Of a stretch of DNA of 64,000 nt, positions 36,300 through 44,850 are shown piece by piece (position 1 is the stretch's first letter; each line of letters begins with the position of its first letter). The DNA comes from Nonomuraea fuscirosea. Its GTDB lineage: Bacteria; Actinomycetota; Actinomycetes; Streptosporangiales; Streptosporangiaceae. The position numbers were made by a program, and so were the translations under genes. The notes under the pieces are model-generated. The model was not told the origin of the DNA, searched no databases, and saw only the letters and a list, made by a program, of their open reading frames with translations. Location: positions 62,001 to 126,000 of the forward strand of contig NZ_PVNG01000018.1 of the NCBI RefSeq assembly GCF_003001935.1, given 5' to 3'.

Positions 36300-36600
36300 C
36301 GGCCAACGGGATGGTGGTCCGGCCTGAGCCCTACCCATCGAGCGGGATGACTCTCCAGCCTGAGCCCCACCCATCGGGCGGATGGCTGTCAGGCCTGAGC
36401 TCAGCTCATCGAGCGGGGTGAGTGTCCGGCTTGAGTCCGATTCATCGGGCGGATGGCTGTCCGGCCTGAGCTCCACCCATCGGGCGGATGGCTGTCGGGC
36501 CTGAGCTCAACTCATCGAGCGGGATGGCTGTCCAGATCGAGTCCAACCCATCGAGCGGGATGACTCCTTGCCCCGAGTCCGATTCGCCAATCGGAGGGGC
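36300..36600. repeat. 35-36-bp tandem repeat downstream of pheA
   Basis: CATCG anchors at 36336, 36372, 36407, 36443, 36478, 36513 and 36549 give a 35-36-bp period over at least seven copies. The consensus is CCCATCGGGCGGATGGCTGT followed by CCGGCCTGAGCTCA-like sequence. Copies alternate GGGCGGATGGCTGT and GAGCGGGATGACT variants. Pure direct repeat without spacers. Confidence 0.92.
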
Positions 36601-37103
36601 TTCACCACCTGAGCCCGATCAATCGGACGACTTTCACCCTGGCCCGCCCCGCCTGACGAAGCGCCTTCCCAGCTCAGGGCTGGCCCAGCGACGTCGATCT
36701 GTTTCACCGAACCAGGTCCGGCGCGCCTACCAGGAACGACTCCCCGGGCTCGGGGCCGCCTCAGCGACGTGGACGCCGTCCCGCCGAACAAGGTCCGACT
36801 CGCCGACCTGGGACCACTGCCCATTGCTAGCCCGACCCGCCGATCTGGGACCACTCCCGACCGCCAGCCCGACCCGCCCACCAGGACGCCTCCCCGGGCT
36901 CAGGCCCGTTCCAGCGAGCAAGCCCGAACCAACCGGCCCTCGAAAGCGGGTCCGAGTCATCGTTCGAGGACCACTTGCCGACCGGAGCTGGTCCTGACCC
37001 GGGGAGGAGGCATTCGGGTTCAGGGCCGGGGTCGGATGAGTGTTCGGTGGCGTGGGTGGGAAAGCAGGGGCGGAACGCCTCCGTACGCCGGTAGCCTTTG
37101 TTT
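36601..37103. other. Gene-free stretch between the pheA repeat and serS
   Basis: No gene recognised. The first part continues as degenerate repeat-like DNA. CCCGACCCGCC words near 36820-36880 and duplicated CTGGGACCACT segments (about 36800 and 36846) suggest older repeat expansion. The last about 100 nt should contain the serS promoter. Confidence 0.6.
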
Positions 37104-38366
37104 GTGATTGACCTGCGTACCCTTCGTGAGGACCCCGACCGGCTACGGGCGTCGCAGCGTGCCCGCGGTGAGGACGACTCGATCGTCGACACGCTGCTCG
37201 ACCTCGACGAGCGCCGCCGATCCGCGCTGACCTCGTTCGAGTCTCTGCGCGCCGAGCAGAAGAGTATGGGCAAGTCGGTCTCCAAGGCGCAGGGCGAGGA
37301 GAAGGCCGCGCTGCTCCAGCGGGCCAAGGACCTCGCGGGTCAGGTGAAGGGCGCCGAGTCCGAGGCGGAGAAGCTGGCCGCCGAGCTGGACGGCGTGCTC
37401 CAGACGGTGCCCAACATCGTCGAGGAGGGGGCACCGGAGGGCGGCGAGGACGACTACGTGGTGCTCGAGACCTACGGCGAGCCCCGGACGTTCGACTTCG
37501 AGCCGAAGGACCATCTGGAGCTGGGCGAGGCGCTCGGCGCGATCGACATGGAGCGCGGCGCCAAGGTGTCGGGCTCGCGGTTCTTCTTCCTCAAGGGCGT
37601 CGGCGCGCGGCTGCAGCTCGGCCTGCTCAACATGGCCATGCAGCAGGCGATCGAGGCCGGGTTCATCCCGATGATCACTCCGGTGCTCGTCAAGCCGGAG
37701 ACCATGCAGGGCACCGGCTTCCACGTCGCCCACGACAAGGAGATCTACCGGCTCCCCGACGACGACCTCTACCTGGTCGGCACGTCGGAGGTGTCGATGG
37801 CCGGCTACCACGCCCAGGAGATCCTCGCCGCCGACGAGTTGCCGCTGCGGTACGCGGGCTGGTCGTCGTGCTTCCGGCGCGAGGCCGGCTCGTACGGCAA
37901 GGACACCCGGGGGATCATCCGCGTCCACCAGTTCGACAAGGTCGAGATGTTCTCCTATGTGCGTCCTGAGGACGCCCAGGCAGAGCACAAGCGCCTGCTC
38001 GACTGGGAGAAGGAGATGCTGGCCAAGATCGAGGTGCCGTACCGGATCATCGACACCGCCGCGGGCGATCTCGGCATGTCGGCGGCCCGGAAGTTCGACT
38101 GCGAGGCGTGGATCCCGACCCAGGGCCGCTACCGCGAGCTGACCTCGACCTCCAACTGCACCGAGTTCCAGGCGCGCAGGCTGGCCGTCCGCTATCGCGA
38201 CAAGGACGGCAAGCCCCAGCACCTGGCCACACTCAACGGCACCCTGGCCACCACCCGCTGGATCGTGGCCATCCTGGAGAACCACCAGCAGGCCGACGGC
38301 TCCGTGGTGGTTCCCGAGGCGCTGCGCCCGTACGTGGGGCTCGACGTGCTCACTCCTGGCAAGTGA
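37104..38366 (+). CDS. serS: Seryl-tRNA synthetase
   Basis: Class II synthetase charging tRNA-Ser (one such tRNA lies at 47216). From GTG 37104 it has 420 residues: an N-terminal antiparallel coiled-coil arm (about 27-100), motif 2 FRREAGSYGKDTRGIIRVHQ, and motif 3 region TSTSNCTEFQARR with NGTLATTRWIVAILENHQ. Full length and complete. Followed by nearly 1.2 kb without a gene. Confidence 0.96.
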   Translation: MIDLRTLREDPDRLRASQRARGEDDSIVDTLLDLDERRRSALTSFESLRAEQKSMGKSVSKAQGEEKAALLQRAKDLAGQVKGAESEAEKLAAELDGVLQTVPNIVEEGAPEGGEDDYVVLETYGEPRTFDFEPKDHLELGEALGAIDMERGAKVSGSRFFFLKGVGARLQLGLLNMAMQQAIEAGFIPMITPVLVKPETMQGTGFHVAHDKEIYRLPDDDLYLVGTSEVSMAGYHAQEILAADELPLRYAGWSSCFRREAGSYGKDTRGIIRVHQFDKVEMFSYVRPEDAQAEHKRLLDWEKEMLAKIEVPYRIIDTAAGDLGMSAARKFDCEAWIPTQGRYRELTSTSNCTEFQARRLAVRYRDKDGKPQHLATLNGTLATTRWIVAILENHQQADGSVVVPEALRPYVGLDVLTPGK

Positions 38367-38390
38367 CCATCAGAGTCACGTGACTGGATC

Positions 38391-39110
38391 CTGGTGACCG
38401 GCCCCGCGTGACGGCCGACCTAGTTCCGAGTGATCGGACAAGGGCGGCTGGTCCGCGCGGCCGGTTTCGGGTGAGCGGATCCGGGCCGCCGGATCGATGT
38501 GACGGAATTCGGCTGACCGGATTCGTGTCCGTCGGTTCCGAGTGCGTGGGTGCGAGCCGCCGGGTCCATGCGACGGAATTCGGGCAGGCGGTTGCGGGTC
38601 GTTGGGTTTCGGGTGAGGTGGGTGCAGGTGACCGACCGGATCCGGACCTTGGGTGGTTCCGGGTGTGTGGGTGCGGACGGTCCATGCGACGGAGTCCGGA
38701 CGCGCGGCTGCGGGTCGCAGGGTTAGGGGCTCGGGTCGCCGGACCCATGTGAGGGCTACGGCTGACCGGCTTGGGCTTGCCAGGTTCGGGGTGTGCGGAT
38801 CCGGCCCGCCGGATTGATGTGACGGAAATCGGGTGACCGGATCCGGGCCTTCGGTTGTTGCGGGTACGGGGGTGCGAGCTGCCAGGTCCATGCGACGGAC
38901 TCCGGGTGCGCGGCTGTGGGTCGCTGGGTTTTGGGTGAGGGGTGTCGGGTCGCCGGGACCTATGTGCGGGGCTACGGGTGAGCGGCTCGGGTTGCCGGGT
39001 TCGGGGTGCGCGGGTTCGGGGTGCGGGTGACCGACTGGACCGGGTTTCGGTTGTTGCGGGTGCGGGGGTGCGGGCCGCCGGGTTCATGCGACGGAACCCG
39101 GGTGGCCGGC
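38391..39110. repeat. About 200-bp higher-order repeat after serS
   Basis: CCATGCGACGGA-like words at about 38567, 38681, 38888 and 39085, GATGTGACGGAA at about 38496 and 38814, and CCTATGTG/CCCATGTG-GGGCTACGG at about 38743 and 38959 show a long degenerate unit of roughly 200 bp in three to four copies. The unit is itself built of GGTTCCGGGTG-type words. No credible gene. Confidence 0.7.
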
Positions 39111-39178
39111 TCGGGTTGCCCGTTTGGGGTGACGGGATCCACGTGGCTGGAACGAGGTGCGTGCCTTCGAGTGACTGG

Positions 39179-39330
39179 CCCAGGTCACCGGCCGCGGGTC
39201 ACCGGGTCACCGGCCTGCGGTCACTGGCTTGGGGTCACTGGCTTGGGGTCACCGGCCTGGGGTGACCGGCCCGGGGTCACCGGTCGGCGGGTCACCGGTC
39301 TGGGGCCAGCTGGGGTTACCGGCCCGGGCC
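39179..39330. repeat. 14-bp tandem repeat (GTCACYGGCYTGGG)
   Basis: Direct head-to-tail copies of GTCACTGGCTTGGG and its variant GTCACCGGCCTGGG occur, with occasional GTGACCGGCCCGGG. Looser copies continue to about 39430 as GGATCACCGG words. About eight clear copies. The rest of the gap up to 39551 shows no gene. Confidence 0.85.
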
Positions 39331-39551
39331 AGCGGGCTACCGGCCTTTGGGCATCGGATCCCCGGCCAGAGTCACCGGATCACCGACCCCAATCACCGGA
39401 TCACCGGATCATCGGCCCGAGTCGCCGGATCGCTGGTCACCGGATTCGGTCACAGGCTCCGGGGGCTTCGGGCGACCGGTGCAGAGGGAGTCGGCCGTGC
39501 GAGGTTCAGATTCGGGGGACCGGATTGACGTGGGCGGTGAGGCCGGAACGG

Positions 39552-40913
39552 TTACTCGTCTGGGAAGGGCTTTGGTCGGCGGGTGTCGTGTCGGATGAGG
39601 GCGGCGCTCGTCAGTACGACGATGGCGGTCAACAGGGACGCGATGGCGACCGCTACCGAGTACGACTCGGGCGTCCCCTCGGCCCACCCCGCGAACGGCA
39701 GGTAGACGCTCCCGTACACCAGTGGTGCCCCCAGCACCCCGACAGCCGTCGCCACTGGTCGGGTCCGGCCCACCGCCAGGACGACGCAGATCACCCCGCC
39801 CGTCAGTACGGCGAGGAAGCCGAGGACGCGGAGCGGTAACGAGATGTCGTCGGACGGCGTCGGCCAGCCGTTGAGCAGGAGCAGCAGGCCCAGGCAGGCG
39901 GCCACCGCGGAGCCCGTGTACGCGCGGGTGTATCGGCGCAACCCCGCCCCCACTCCGCCGAACAGCACGCAGGCGGCGAGGAAGAGCGCCACGCCCCATT
40001 CGGGGCCCGTGTCCACTTCGGCCGTCCGGAGCCCCGGCCAGCCGATTCGCCGCCATGTGCCCGACGTGTCGCGGATCGCCAGCCCGTCCACGCCGTTCGC
40101 CACGACGACGACGTGCCCGCCGGGCCGCGCCTGGACGGCCAGGGCCCTGGAACGCAAGTCCGGGGCCTGACCCCCGTACTGCCTGGTCACCCGCTCCAGT
40201 GCGTCGCCGGTGACCTCCCAGGAGGGCCGCCATGTACGTCCCCCGTCGTCCGACTGCTCCACGCCCAGCCGGCCGGCGGTGATCCGGTAGCACCTCGTGG
40301 CCTGCCCGGGTACGCACTGGGCGCTCTGGGCCGGTCTGGGGTGGTTGTCGCCGGTGATCTCCGACCAGCTGAGCCCTCCGTCGTCGGAGATCCACGTGGT
40401 CCTCCCGTACGTGGGCACGCTGATCCGGCCGCCCGAATCCACCTCGACGGACTCGGCCGAATAAGGGGGCGTGGCGGAGGAGGTGGCGGTGACCGCGAGC
40501 AGGGCCAGCGGCATCGTCACGATGATCCGCCACCGGGACGAGGAAGGACGGCTGAGGCTGCGGGCGCGTACCCACCAGGCGAGGGCGAGGGCGGGCAGGG
40601 CCAGGAGGTCCGTAGGATCGGCCAGGACGCGCGAAGGGCCCGCGACGAAGGTCCAAGCCTGGGAGGCGAGCTCAGCGCCCGTCTCCGTGGTCTTCACGAG
40701 CGCGAAGGCCACGCCCGTCGCCAGGATCGCAGCCAGGTCCGCCCGGCGCCGCAGCAGTAGTGCCAGCAGGGCCGGTGCTACGACCAGGCCCGCGACGTCG
40801 CTGAGCTTGCCCGTGACGAATCCCGGCCAGGTGTGTTTGAGCAGGTGGTCGTTGATCAGCAGCACGAGCACCCCGGTAACGGTCACGGGGTGACACAACC
40901 ACGCGTACCTCAT
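39552..40913 (-). CDS. Membrane protein with Asp-box (BNR-like) extracellular insert
   Basis: 453 residues from ATG 40913. Five hydrophobic helices in the N-terminal 150 residues are followed by an extracytoplasmic domain (about 150-310) with two Asp-box motifs, SDDGGLSW and SDDGGRTW, typical of sialidase-like beta-propeller blades. Four or five more helices follow, with a charged tail. Two Asp boxes are too few for a complete propeller. Family not recognised; function unknown. No neighbour within 1 kb on its own strand upstream. Confidence 0.75.
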   Translation of the reverse strand: MRYAWLCHPVTVTGVLVLLINDHLLKHTWPGFVTGKLSDVAGLVVAPALLALLLRRRADLAAILATGVAFALVKTTETGAELASQAWTFVAGPSRVLADPTDLLALPALALAWWVRARSLSRPSSSRWRIIVTMPLALLAVTATSSATPPYSAESVEVDSGGRISVPTYGRTTWISDDGGLSWSEITGDNHPRPAQSAQCVPGQATRCYRITAGRLGVEQSDDGGRTWRPSWEVTGDALERVTRQYGGQAPDLRSRALAVQARPGGHVVVVANGVDGLAIRDTSGTWRRIGWPGLRTAEVDTGPEWGVALFLAACVLFGGVGAGLRRYTRAYTGSAVAACLGLLLLLNGWPTPSDDISLPLRVLGFLAVLTGGVICVVLAVGRTRPVATAVGVLGAPLVYGSVYLPFAGWAEGTPESYSVAVAIASLLTAIVVLTSAALIRHDTRRPKPFPDE

Positions 40914-41640
40914 ACACAGGACGACCGCTGCGGGCCTCCGGTGGTTCAACGGTTACGTGAGTCGAGTCACAGCCGTGACCAACCCGACACCAGCACAGAA
41001 GCAGGCAAGTGTGATCTTCCCGAGCGTAGCGGTGCCGGTGCTTGCCTCAGCGGGAGCCGGGCTGGGCGGTACGCGGCCGCTTCTGGATGTGCCGCTACGA
41101 CCTCCACCTAGGGCTTGCGAGGGTTCCGACTTCGGTGCCCTCCCCCTTGGGCTCGGAGGTGGTGGGCCAGGCCAGACCGGGACGAGACGGGGCGGGGCGG
41201 GCCATGACGAGACGAGACGGGGGCGGGGCGGGACGGAGCGGGGTGCGGGACGGAGCGGGGTAGGGCGGTTGCGGTACGCCGCCGCTTCTTGATGCGCCGC
41301 TATGAGGCCAGACGCAGGCATGATCGGCTTGGACGACGGGCGGACCGGCCCGGACGCCGGCGGGACCGCCCGATGCAGGCATGACCGGCCCGGACGTTCA
41401 CGGGACTGCCCGACGCAGGTCGGGACCAGCCCGACGCGAGCGAGACCGGCGCGACAAGGCAGGCGTGATGGGCCAGACTTCAGCGGGCCACTCAGGCTCC
41501 AGCAGGACCAGCCAAGCTTCAGCGGGGCAGTCGGGCTCCAGTTGGACGACCCGGACCTCAGCGTGAGCGTCCTAATGCCGGCGGATCGACTCGGCACTGG
41601 TGGGCCTGGGGCCGAACCTCGGCCGGGGCCGGTCCGGCGC
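40914..41640. other. Gene-free GC-rich stretch with degenerate repeats
   Basis: No gene supported. Two related blocks (about 41068-41110 and 41267-41300) share CGCTTCTGGATG/CGCTTCTTGATG followed by CGCTA, about 200 bp apart. A G-rich block (about 41180-41265) repeats GACGGGGCGGGGCGG-like words and could form quadruplexes. Degenerate GACGCAGGCATGA units recur from 41310 to 41420. Open frames here have no codon preference. Confidence 0.6.
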
Positions 41641-41644
41641 GAGC

Positions 41645-41851
41645 GGGATCGGCCCGATGCCGGTGGGATCGGCCCGGCCCGCTGGCAGGACGGGTCTGCC
41701 GCAAGTGTGATCAGCCAAGACGCCAGCGGAATCGGCCTCGACACCACCAGGATCGGCCCGATGCCGGTGGGATGGATCCGGCGCGCCGGCGGGACGGGTC
41801 TGCCGCAAGCATGATCAGCCCCCACACCAGCGGAACCGGCCTCGACACCAC
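41645..41851. repeat. Two-copy 104-bp direct repeat
   Basis: GGATCGGCCCGATGCCGGTG starts at 41646 and again at 41750. ACGGGTCTGCCGCAAG and GGCCTCGACACCACC recur with the same spacing. The copies are about 85-90% alike by eye. It ends about 110 bp before the cold-shock gene terminator. Confidence 0.85.
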
Positions 41852-41960
41852 CGGGATCAACCGGGCACGGCTTGGCTGGGCCCGACCCGGGCTGAGCGAC
41901 AGCGACTGCGGTAGCGGCGCGACCGGCCTCGGCATGATCGGGACCGGTCCAGGTACAAGC

Positions 41961-41996
41961 AAAAGACCGGAGCCCGCTGGAAGCGAACTCCGGTCT
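41961..41996 (-). terminator. Rho-independent terminator of the cold-shock gene
   Basis: AGACCGGAG (41964-41972) pairs perfectly with CTCCGGTCT (41988-41996), with an inner GCT/AGC pairing in the loop. On the minus strand the stem is followed directly by TTTT. It lies 17 nt past the csp stop. Confidence 0.9.
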
Positions 41997-42012
41997 ATCT
42001 CGCTGCTACAGG

Positions 42013-42216
42013 TTAGATGGCTCGGACCTGGGAGGCCTGCGGCCCCTTCTGGCCCTGCGTGATCTCGAACTCGACCCGCTGGCCGTCTTCAAGGCTGCGG
42101 TAGCCGTTGCCGACGATCTCGGAGAAGTGCACGAACACGTCCGGCGCACCGCCGTCCGGGGCGATGAAGCCGAAGCCCTTCTCGGCGTTGAACCACTTGA
42201 CGGTTCCCTGAGCCAT
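42013..42216 (-). CDS. Cold-shock protein (CspA family)
   Basis: 67-residue single-stranded nucleic-acid-binding OB fold. RNP1-like KGFGFIAPD and RNP2-like VFVHFSEI carry the aromatic binding surface. Start ATG has GAGGGAGAG six bases upstream. The 5' leader contains a 9-bp hairpin and the gene ends with its own terminator, so it is a monocistronic unit. Probable RNA chaperone; whether cold-induced cannot be told. Confidence 0.95.
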   Translation of the reverse strand: MAQGTVKWFNAEKGFGFIAPDGGAPDVFVHFSEIVGNGYRSLEDGQRVEFEITQGQKGPQASQVRAI

Positions 42217-42245
42217 AAAAGCTCTCCCTCAGGATGTGAATCTAT

Positions 42246-42268
42246 GGGACCCACACCTCGTGGGTCCC
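42246..42268 (-). promoter_or_regulatory. 5' leader hairpin of the cold-shock gene
   Basis: GGGACCCAC (42246-42254) and GTGGGTCCC (42260-42268) form a perfect 9-bp stem around five bases, about 15 nt upstream of the csp ribosome site. A structured leader is usual for csp mRNAs, though alternative roles such as a terminator are possible. Confidence 0.5.
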
Positions 42269-42439
42269 GGTGTGTCGTACAGCAAGCACCCGGGGTGGCT
42301 CAGACAAAGTCATGCTGGTTTTCACTACGGGATCAGCTAATACAACGCCATCACATCTAACACCATTCTGGAGCGTTGGTGTTCCCGTCCCAACGAAGAT
42401 TTCTGTCAGGCGGCATCACCGGGCAAACTGGAACCTGTT

Positions 42440-43237
42440 ATGCAGAGCCTTCCAGCACCGCGCCTAGTGGCCACCGACCTCGACGGTACCGCGTTGCGCA
42501 CCGACGGAACCGTGTCTCCCCGCACGGTCGCCGCCTTCGGCAAAGTCGAGGAATCCGGGGCCGTCCTGGCGTTCGTGACGGGGCGTCCGCCCCGGTGGAT
42601 GGGCGGTGTGGCGAGTGCGGTACGTCACCGCGGGCTGGCCGTCTGTGCAAACGGAGCGCTGATCTACGATCTCCATACCGAACGGATAGTGGAATCTCAC
42701 CTGATCACGGTCGAGGTACTCGAGGAAGTCGTCGCTCAGCTAAGAGCGAACGTAACGGACCTCGTATTTTCGGTCGAGTACGAAGCCGGTTTTGCGCATG
42801 AGTCGGATTTCCTCCTGAGTGCCCAGGACAGGCGCCCGGGAGCCGTCGGGATCGCCTCGATGACCTCGCGTCCGTGCGCCAAGTTGCTGGCCCTGCATCC
42901 GGCCATGGGCGCGGACGAGCTTCAGGCCACGGTGGAGGAACTGGTGGGGCATCTGGTGACGGCCACGCACTCCAGCGGAAGGGGCCTGATCGAGATGAGC
43001 GCCCAGGGCGTGACGAAGGCGACGGCCCTGGCGGCGCTCGCCGGGCAGCACGAGGTCAAGCCTGCTGAGACCGTCGCGTTCGGTGACATGCCGAACGACC
43101 TGCCCATGCTGAGCTGGGCAGGTACGTCGTACGCGGTCGCCAACGCGCACCCGGCCGTGCTGGCGGCGGTCGATCACGTGACCGCGACCAACGACGACGA
43201 CGGGGTCGCACGGGTGATCGAGGAGCTCTACGCATAA
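42440..43237 (+). CDS. HAD-superfamily hydrolase (Cof/IIB type)
   Basis: 265-residue phosphatase-like protein. HAD motif I is ATDLDGTALRTDG (nucleophile Asp14, acid Asp16), motif II is in FVTGRPPRWM, Lys in a VTKAT segment serves as motif III, and motif IV is FGDMPNDLPML. A type IIB cap sits between motifs II and III (about 85-185). Such enzymes remove phosphate from sugars, nucleotides or cofactors; specificity is not evident. It is divergent from the cold-shock gene. Confidence 0.9.
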   Translation: MQSLPAPRLVATDLDGTALRTDGTVSPRTVAAFGKVEESGAVLAFVTGRPPRWMGGVASAVRHRGLAVCANGALIYDLHTERIVESHLITVEVLEEVVAQLRANVTDLVFSVEYEAGFAHESDFLLSAQDRRPGAVGIASMTSRPCAKLLALHPAMGADELQATVEELVGHLVTATHSSGRGLIEMSAQGVTKATALAALAGQHEVKPAETVAFGDMPNDLPMLSWAGTSYAVANAHPAVLAAVDHVTATNDDDGVARVIEELYA

Positions 43238-43252
43238 CCTCCGCGACGGGGG

Positions 43253-43774
43253 CTACAGGTAGGGGCCGGAACCGCCATGAGGGCGCTGGGGGCCGCCGTC
43301 GTCGCCCTGCGGCACACCGGGCAGCGCCCTGCGCATCTGCTCCAGCTGCGCGCGGGCGGCCATCTGCTGCGCGAACAGCGTGGTCTGGATGCCGTGGAAG
43401 AGACCTTCGAGCCATCCGACCAGCTGGGCGTGCGCGATGCGCAGCTCGGCCTCACTCGGCGGCGTGCCGTTCTCGTCGGTGAACGGGAGCGACAGCCGCT
43501 CCAGCTCGTCGACCAGCTCCGGCGCCAGGCCGTCCTCGAGCTCCTTGATGGAGGACTCGTGGATCTCCTTCAGGCGCTTGCGGCTGGCCTCGTCGAGGGG
43601 AGCCGCGCGGACCTCCTCGAGAAGCTGGCGGATCATGCTGCCGATGCGCATCACCTTGGCGGGCTGCTCGACCAGGTTGGTGACCGAGCGGTCGTCCTCG
43701 CCACTATCGCCCTGACCTTGGAAGTCAGGGCCCACCACCACGATGTGGGGGGTGTTGTTGTCCTCAGCATTCAT
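43253..43774 (-). CDS. bpa: Bacterial proteasome activator (Bpa/PafE)
   Basis: Ring-forming, ATP-independent activator that opens the 20S proteasome gate for unfolded substrates. The 173-residue helical protein (DUF2587 type) contains NLVEQPAKVMRIGSMIRQLL, IHESSIKELEDGLAPELV and LEGLFHGIQTTLFAQQMAA. It ends in GSGPYL, the C-terminal Tyr-Leu needed to dock in the proteasome pocket (GQYL in mycobacteria). It starts five bases after the quinone reductase stop, so both form one operon. Proteasome core genes are not in the window. Confidence 0.93.
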   Translation of the reverse strand: MNAEDNNTPHIVVVGPDFQGQGDSGEDDRSVTNLVEQPAKVMRIGSMIRQLLEEVRAAPLDEASRKRLKEIHESSIKELEDGLAPELVDELERLSLPFTDENGTPPSEAELRIAHAQLVGWLEGLFHGIQTTLFAQQMAARAQLEQMRRALPGVPQGDDGGPQRPHGGSGPYL

Positions 43775-43779
43775 AACAC

Positions 43780-44736
43780 TCACCGTACTAGCAGGATCTT
43801 GCCGACGTGCTCTCCGGAATCCAACATTCGGTGGGCTTCGGCGGCTTCCGCCATGGGCACCTCCGCGTAGATCACGGGACGTACGGCACCGGCTCCGACC
43901 AGGGGCCAGACGTTGTCGACGACGCTGCGGACGATGACGCCCTTCTCGTCCACGGGACGCGAGCGCAGCGCGGTGGCGTGCACGGAGGCGCGCTTGGCGA
44001 GCAGGGCGCCGAGGTCGAGCTCGGCCGTGCGCCCGCCCTGCAGCCCGATGACCACCAGCCGGCCGCCGGTCTTGAGCGCGCGCACGTTTCCTGCCAGGTA
44101 TTTCGCGCCCATGATGTCGAGGATGACGTCGGCGTGAACCTTGTCCGCGAAGTCCTCCTCGCGGTAGTTGATCACCTCGTCGGCTCCGAGCTCCCTGACG
44201 CGCTCGGCCTTGGCGTCCGAGCCGACCGTGGTGACGACGTGCGCGCCGAGCGCCTTGGCGAGCTGGATCGCGAAGGTGCCGATGCCGCTGGCGCCGCCGT
44301 GGATCAGCAGCGTCTCGCCCCTGCGCAGCCGTCCGACCATGAACACGTTCGACCAGACCGTGCAGGCCACCTCGGGCAGCCCGGCGGCCTCGCGCAGCGC
44401 CACCCCTTCGGGGACGGGCATGACCTGCTGCCACGGTACGGCTACGCGCTCGGCGTAACCGCCGCCCCCGAGCAGCGCGCACACCTCGTCCCCCGGCTTG
44501 AACTGCTCCACGTCCGCCCCGACCTCGGTCACCACCCCCGAGACCTCAAGCCCCGGGTACGGTGAGGAGCCGGGAGGCGGCTCGTAGAATCCCATCCGCT
44601 GCAGGACGTCGGCCCGGTTCACCGCCGAGGCGGTGGTGTCGATGAGCACGTCGCCCCGCTCGACGCTCGGCTCCGGCACCTCGTGCCACTCCAGGACCTC
44701 CGGTCCGCCCGGCTTGACGATCTCAATGGCTCGCAT
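43780..44736 (-). CDS. NAD(P)H:quinone oxidoreductase, zinc-independent MDR family
   Basis: 318-residue medium-chain reductase of the QOR/PIG3 type. The N-terminal catalytic domain begins MRAIEIVKPGGPEVLEW and contains NRADVLQR (PIG3-like) and PGLEVSGVV. The Rossmann dinucleotide site is LIHGGASGIGTFAIQLAKA (about 144-162). The zinc-ligand Cys of alcohol dehydrogenases is absent, as expected for QORs. Likely reduces quinones or other electrophiles with NADPH. Long in-frame extension beyond the ATG at 44736 is antisense to the ParA-like gene and was ignored. Upstream partner of the proteasome activator. Confidence 0.9.
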   Translation of the reverse strand: MRAIEIVKPGGPEVLEWHEVPEPSVERGDVLIDTTASAVNRADVLQRMGFYEPPPGSSPYPGLEVSGVVTEVGADVEQFKPGDEVCALLGGGGYAERVAVPWQQVMPVPEGVALREAAGLPEVACTVWSNVFMVGRLRRGETLLIHGGASGIGTFAIQLAKALGAHVVTTVGSDAKAERVRELGADEVINYREEDFADKVHADVILDIMGAKYLAGNVRALKTGGRLVVIGLQGGRTAELDLGALLAKRASVHATALRSRPVDEKGVIVRSVVDNVWPLVGAGAVRPVIYAEVPMAEAAEAHRMLDSGEHVGKILLVR

Positions 44737-44850
44737 GCGAACCACGGTAGCCGGGCAAAGAAGTTCTGGGTTGCCGAGCTGCGCCGGACCATGTGGCGTT
44801 AACCTGCAATGTATTTGCTGCCCCTTTAGACCCACCCGAGGGGGAACACG

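Noticed and set aside
36300..36600. Possible CRISPR array (35-36-bp period)
   Set aside because: Similarity runs through the whole unit, so there are no unique spacers.
36214..37103. T-box leader for serS
   Set aside because: No T-box (TGGN) sequence or specifier stem could be found; the region is repeat DNA.
40953..41825. Repetitive minus-strand frame rich in PASGPI/RFRW motifs
   Set aside because: Arises from repeated DNA; both strands are open and no ribosome site or domain supports it.
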